Assembly (NCBI RefSeq): GCF_910587525.1
Contig: NZ_CAJULS010000110.1
Span: 1-7,922, forward strand
Reading direction: 5' to 3'
DNA: 7,922 nt
Origin: an uncultured Oscillibacter sp.
GTDB lineage: Bacteria; Bacillota; Clostridia; Oscillospirales; Oscillospiraceae
Shown: piece by piece, positions 5,385 to 7,922 of the stretch
Layout of the letters: each line of letters opens with the position of its first letter
How positions within the stretch are numbered: position 1 is the stretch's first letter
Notes under the pieces: generated by a model
What the model was told of the DNA's origin: nothing
Database searches by the model: none
What the model saw: only the letters and a program-made list of their open reading frames with translations
Program-made: the position numbers and the translations under genes

Positions 5385-7331
5385 TCAGAGATTCTGCCGC
5401 ACAAATTCAAAGGCCTTTGCGGCGGCAGTCTGAATATCCGGCGTCTCCGTGATTACGTGTACGGACAGACCTGCCGCGGCCAGCTCCTTTGCCAGGGGAT
5501 TCTCATAGGTAAAGCCTGCCGCAGAGACTACGGTATCCACACCGGTAAGCATCTGCTGAACACCATTTTGTTCATAGATGATTTTATCGCCCTCTACTGA
5601 GAGGACCTTGGCCCCGGTGAGGATGCGGCATCCCTTTTCCAGAAGCCGTGCGATGAGAAGCGATCTGGCGGAGGTCCGCTCTTCCCGTGCCAGCACCGTG
5701 TCCATCTCAATCAGCGTGACCTGGCGGCTTCGAGCGCCCAGGTCCAGATGGGGGTGAATCAAATAGTCGGCGGTCTCACAGCCAACGGGACCGCCGCCCA
5801 CTATCACCACGTTCCGGCCGACAGAGGCCTTCCCCTCCAGGGCGTCTCTGGCAGTGACCAACTGCGATGCGCCGCTGAGAAAGCGGGGCAGCAGGTTGCG
5901 GCTCCCGGCAGCCACAATGACCAGGTCATATTTCTCTTTTTTCGCCAGCTCTGAAGTCACCTTGGTATTCAGGAGAATCTTTACCCCCGCTTCCTCCGCC
6001 CGGCGGATCATATAGCCGGATGCCTTGGCAATCTCCTGTTTACAGGGCGGAAACGCCGCCAGGTACATCTGGCCTCCCAAGCGGGCCTCTTGTTCCATCA
6101 GCGTCACGTCATGCCCTCTCTCCGCCGCGTAGGCGGCGGCCGTCAGCCCGCCGGGACCGCCGCCTGCCACCAGGATCCGTGCTCTTTCCCCCGCCGGACG
6201 CAGGGCATTCACCAGCAGCTCCCGCCCGGCCTCCGGATTCACTGTGCAGCCAAAAGGCTCGTCCGCATTGACGGCGGCAAGGCACCGCAGGCACCCAATA
6301 CATGGCCGGATAGAGGCAGGGTCCCGCCGGGCCTTGTTGGGAAAATCAGGGTCGCAGATCAGCGCACGGCCCACATACACAGCGTCGCATGCGTCCTGCT
6401 CCAGCAGCAGCTCACCCACCCAGGGCTCATTGATCCTCCCCACCACGCCAAGGGGGATGTGAACGGCCCGTCGGATCTTAGCGGCATAGTCCATATTGAA
6501 TCCCTGGGGCGTTCCGGACGGAGCGGTGGTCTTCCAGGGGATGTCCAGGGAACCGTCAGAGAGGTGGATCATAGAAGCCCCGGCCCTCTCAAAGAGGCGG
6601 GCGATATACATTCCCTCTGTCAATGACTGCCCGCCGGGTTCCTCGTCGCAGGCGGACATGCGGACGATGATGGGGAACTCTGCGCCCACCAGCTCCCGCA
6701 CGGCCCGGATGACCTCCACCGCCATGCGGGCACGGTTCTCCACACTGCCCCCGTATGCGTCAATGCGCTTATTGTGCAGCGGTGAGAGAAAGCTGCCAAG
6801 CAGGCCGTGCCGGTGGCAGCTGTGGATTTCCACAGCGTCAAAGCCCGCGGCCCGGGCGCGTCCGGCAGCCTCGGCGAAGAGCCGCACATATGTCCGAATT
6901 TCCGGGATGGTCAGCGGACGGGGCAGCTCGCCATAGGCCCGGGCCTCTACCGGGGAGGCCGCCACCGGCTGCCGCCCCTCGTTGTAGGAGGATGGAGCGG
7001 CGATGGCCGGGTGCAGGAGCTGCGCCCCGATACAGGCTCCATGGGCATGGACGGTATCTGTCAGGCGCTTAAGATTGCCGACGTGCCACTCTTCAAAGAG
7101 GCCTACATTTCGATAAGTTCCATACCGGCTTAACTTTTCAATCAATACACTGGGAATTGTGATATATCCCACGCCGCCACTGGCTCTGGCCGCGTAGTAC
7201 GCCAGCAGCTCCTCGGTTACCCGGCCTTGCGTGTCTGCCAGATGCGTGGACATAGGCGCCATAAAAATGCGGTTTCGTACGGTCATGCTGCCTACCGTGA
7301 TGGGGGCATAGAGGTGTTCAAATTGTTTCAT
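5385..7331 (-). CDS. FMN/FAD/4Fe-4S enoate reductase-like oxidoreductase (2,4-dienoyl-CoA reductase / Old Yellow Enzyme type)
   Basis: This 648-aa protein has the full architecture of the three-cofactor family that includes 2-enoate reductase, bacterial 2,4-dienoyl-CoA reductase and the bile-acid enzymes BaiCD/BaiH. Order: an Old Yellow Enzyme TIM barrel that binds FMN (about 1-335), an iron-sulfur cluster motif with C344, C347, C350 and C362, then two Rossmann segments, AGGGPGGL (389-396) for FAD and VGGGPVGCE (511-519) for NAD(P)H. NRIFMAPMSTH (20-30) and NKRIDAYGGSVENR (187-200) are typical. The usual HGAHGY active-site motif reads HSCHRH (170-175), so the two histidines remain but the tyrosine proton donor appears to be H175. 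Such enzymes reduce activated C=C bonds with NAD(P)H in anaerobes. ATG 7331 is chosen because AAGGAG lies 5 nt upstream; the GTG at 7337 overlaps that site. Convergent to the aldolase operon and preceded by a sigma-54 promoter. Family sure, substrate unknown. Confidence 0.93.
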   Translation of the reverse strand: MKQFEHLYAPITVGSMTVRNRIFMAPMSTHLADTQGRVTEELLAYYAARASGGVGYITIPSVLIEKLSRYGTYRNVGLFEEWHVGNLKRLTDTVHAHGACIGAQLLHPAIAAPSSYNEGRQPVAASPVEARAYGELPRPLTIPEIRTYVRLFAEAAGRARAAGFDAVEIHSCHRHGLLGSFLSPLHNKRIDAYGGSVENRARMAVEVIRAVRELVGAEFPIIVRMSACDEEPGGQSLTEGMYIARLFERAGASMIHLSDGSLDIPWKTTAPSGTPQGFNMDYAAKIRRAVHIPLGVVGRINEPWVGELLLEQDACDAVYVGRALICDPDFPNKARRDPASIRPCIGCLRCLAAVNADEPFGCTVNPEAGRELLVNALRPAGERARILVAGGGPGGLTAAAYAAERGHDVTLMEQEARLGGQMYLAAFPPCKQEIAKASGYMIRRAEEAGVKILLNTKVTSELAKKEKYDLVIVAAGSRNLLPRFLSGASQLVTARDALEGKASVGRNVVIVGGGPVGCETADYLIHPHLDLGARSRQVTLIEMDTVLAREERTSARSLLIARLLEKGCRILTGAKVLSVEGDKIIYEQNGVQQMLTGVDTVVSAAGFTYENPLAKELAAAGLSVHVITETPDIQTAAAKAFEFVRQNL

Positions 7332-7512
7332 ATGCACTCCTTATGGTTTATATAATGAAGTCTTTTATAGCTGCACCACAGAAATTCTGTCTCAGATGTC
7401 CCTGCTATATCGCTTATAATCCTTTACTTCATATTGTTTCACTTCCTTGGCCTGACCTTGAAAGAGCGGTCCTGTTAAAACCACACGGGGTTGAACTTGT
7501 GAGCGAACTTCT
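7332..7512 (-). other. long untranslated leader of the flavoenzyme gene
   Basis: The predicted transcript begins near 7513 and runs about 180 nt to the ATG at 7331. I see no ORF with a ribosome binding site in it. It contains an odd-centred palindrome ACAGAA-A-TTCTGT (7378-7390), which could be an operator or a small RNA hairpin, and several AT-rich segments. TATAA-like sequences at 7349-7354 and 7414-7419 are not accompanied by good -35 boxes at the right distance on the minus strand. I do not recognise a riboswitch. Confidence 0.4.
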
Positions 7513-7522
7513 ATTATAGCTA

Positions 7523-7540
7523 TAGCAAATTAGATGCCAG
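7523..7540 (-). promoter_or_regulatory. sigma-54 (-24/-12) promoter of the flavoenzyme gene
   Basis: Read on the minus strand the sequence is CTGGCAT-CTAAT-TTGCT. GG (7538-7537) and GC (7526-7525) are separated by exactly 10 nt, the -12 element TTTGCT is perfect, and the -24 element differs from TGGCAC only in its last base. The predicted start is near 7513. A TATAAT (7518-7513) follows closely, as at the epimerase-like gene, so an overlapping sigma-70 promoter cannot be excluded. Confidence 0.72.
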
Positions 7541-7603
7541 ATAGGCCGGCGCCATAAACTTTCAAGCTAGGGGGAGTAGAACGGCGGCAGGCACTAAAGA
7601 TAT

Positions 7604-7647
7604 ACTAAAAATCCGAAGCTGTTCCCGATTGGAACCAGGTTCGGATT
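7604..7647 (-). terminator. minus-strand rho-independent terminator
   Basis: AATCCGAA (7610-7617) pairs with TTCGGATT (7640-7647). The stem continues inward through CTG/CAG and TTCC/GGAA, past one G-G mismatch and one bulged C, around the loop CGATT. On the minus strand the stem is followed by TTTTTAG. It would stop transcripts entering from the right, insulating the flavoenzyme promoter. Its centre is also about 115 bp upstream of that promoter's start, so a second role as an activator site is possible but unsupported. Confidence 0.65.
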
Positions 7648-7667
7648 ATCATTATCTGTCTTCCATT

Positions 7668-7679
7668 GTAAACGTAAAC
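7668..7679. repeat. tandem GTAAAC repeat
   Basis: GTAAAC occurs twice back to back (7668-7673 and 7674-7679), about 160 bp upstream of the predicted start of the flavoenzyme transcript. It resembles half of a TyrR-like box (TGTAAA-N6-TTTACA) but is a direct, not inverted, repeat. Noted only because the local activator has a TyrR-type helix-turn-helix. Confidence 0.25.
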
Positions 7680-7731
7680 CCGCCCAACGTCTTGTGTCAG
7701 GCGGAGTCGAGTGAGAAAATACGATAGAGTT

Positions 7732-7769
7732 CAAAAAGTGCCATATACTCTCGAATAGTACATGGCACT
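7732..7769 (-). terminator. second minus-strand terminator-like hairpin
   Basis: AGTGCCAT-a-TAC (7737-7748) and GTA-c-ATGGCACT (7758-7769) form a 12-position stem with one mismatch around a 9-nt loop. On the minus strand the stem is followed at once by TTTTTGAAC, fitting a terminator for a minus-strand gene further right. On the + strand no T run follows directly. Together with the hairpin at 7604-7647 it makes a tandem terminator pair. Confidence 0.55.
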
Positions 7770-7922
7770 GCTTGTAGCGGGATAGATTTTTTTGGGGGGG
7801 GGGAGACACAATGGAACGGAGACTTCCGCTGATTGCAAGGCAAGTATAGCTGAAAGGCATTGATAAAGCTATTACCAACACCACCAAAGAACCAGAGGGC
7901 AAACGAAGCAAATGTAACAGTG
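7770..7922. other. AT-richer right-end sequence with T7-G10 run, no convincing gene
   Basis: A run of 7 T and 10 G (7787-7803) interrupts this part. On the minus strand one frame stays open from the window edge to a TGA at 7699-7697 (about 75 codons). It starts with a hydrophobic, membrane-like stretch (ALWFFGGVGNSFINAF) but then runs through the C10 run and the terminator hairpin, so it may be the end of a gene outside the window disturbed by a run-length change, or chance. On the + strand ATGGAACGG at 7811 opens only 12 codons before TAG. I recognise neither. Confidence 0.35.

Noticed and set aside
6090..6626. 178-codon + strand frame inside the flavoenzyme gene
   Set aside because: Shadow of a gene whose motifs are all on the minus strand.
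7737..7769. TGGCAC on both arms of the hairpin as further sigma-54 promoters
   Set aside because: Neither copy has a GC dinucleotide at the required 10-nt spacing; the hairpin is better explained as a terminator.
7594..7911. 105-codon minus-strand ORF covering the right-end region
   Set aside because: It runs through both terminator-like hairpins and the C10 run, matches no family I recognise and has no good ribosome binding site in view.
7811..7922. + strand frame that after a TAG reads LKGIDKAITN, loosely like a serine recombinase C-terminus
   Set aside because: Too short and interrupted, and the resemblance is to a common helix pattern. A protein search of the sequence beyond the window would be needed.

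Overview
The window reads as part of an anaerobic Firmicutes chromosome, probably a GC-rich Clostridia/Oscillospiraceae-type gut bacterium. This is inferred from the strong GGAG-type ribosome binding sites, the moderately high GC of the genes, a PAS-type sigma-54 activator, and a large iron-sulfur flavoenzyme of the enoate/dienoyl-CoA reductase type. No sequence search was possible, so the taxon is a guess.

Layout, left to right. Positions 1-402 hold no convincing gene, only the sigma-70-type promoter and leader of the regulator. Positions 403-1902 (+) encode a 499-aa sigma-54 activator with PAS, AAA+ and TyrR-like helix-turn-helix domains, closed by a hairpin. Positions 2051-2905 (-) encode a short aldose-1-epimerase-like protein whose catalytic histidines appear to be missing. 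The 229-bp region 2906-3134 is divergent and regulatory. A three-gene + operon follows: a DUF169 protein (3135-3896), a small cupin (3955-4431) and an HpcH/HpaI-type aldolase (4523-5320). A perfect 17-bp hairpin at 5334-5378 serves as a two-way terminator for this operon and for the convergent flavoenzyme gene at 5385-7331 (-). Positions 7332-7922 carry no convincing gene: a long leader, a promoter, two minus-strand terminators and an AT-richer tail with a 10-G run.

The main observation is regulatory. Three good -24/-12 (sigma-54) promoters, each with exactly 10 nt between the GG and GC dinucleotides, sit in front of all three structural transcription units: the epimerase-like gene, the DUF169-cupin-aldolase operon and the flavoenzyme gene. 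The activator gene lies next to them and has its own ordinary promoter. This makes the window look like a self-contained, ligand-induced catabolic regulon: the PAS protein senses a compound and sigma-54 RNA polymerase turns on the units together. The enzymes suggest reduction of an unsaturated, oxygenated (possibly phenolic or sugar-derived) compound and retro-aldol cleavage of a 2-oxo acid intermediate to pyruvate or a related 2-oxo acid plus an aldehyde. The substrate cannot be read from the sequence, and I do not recognise this gene set as a described pathway.
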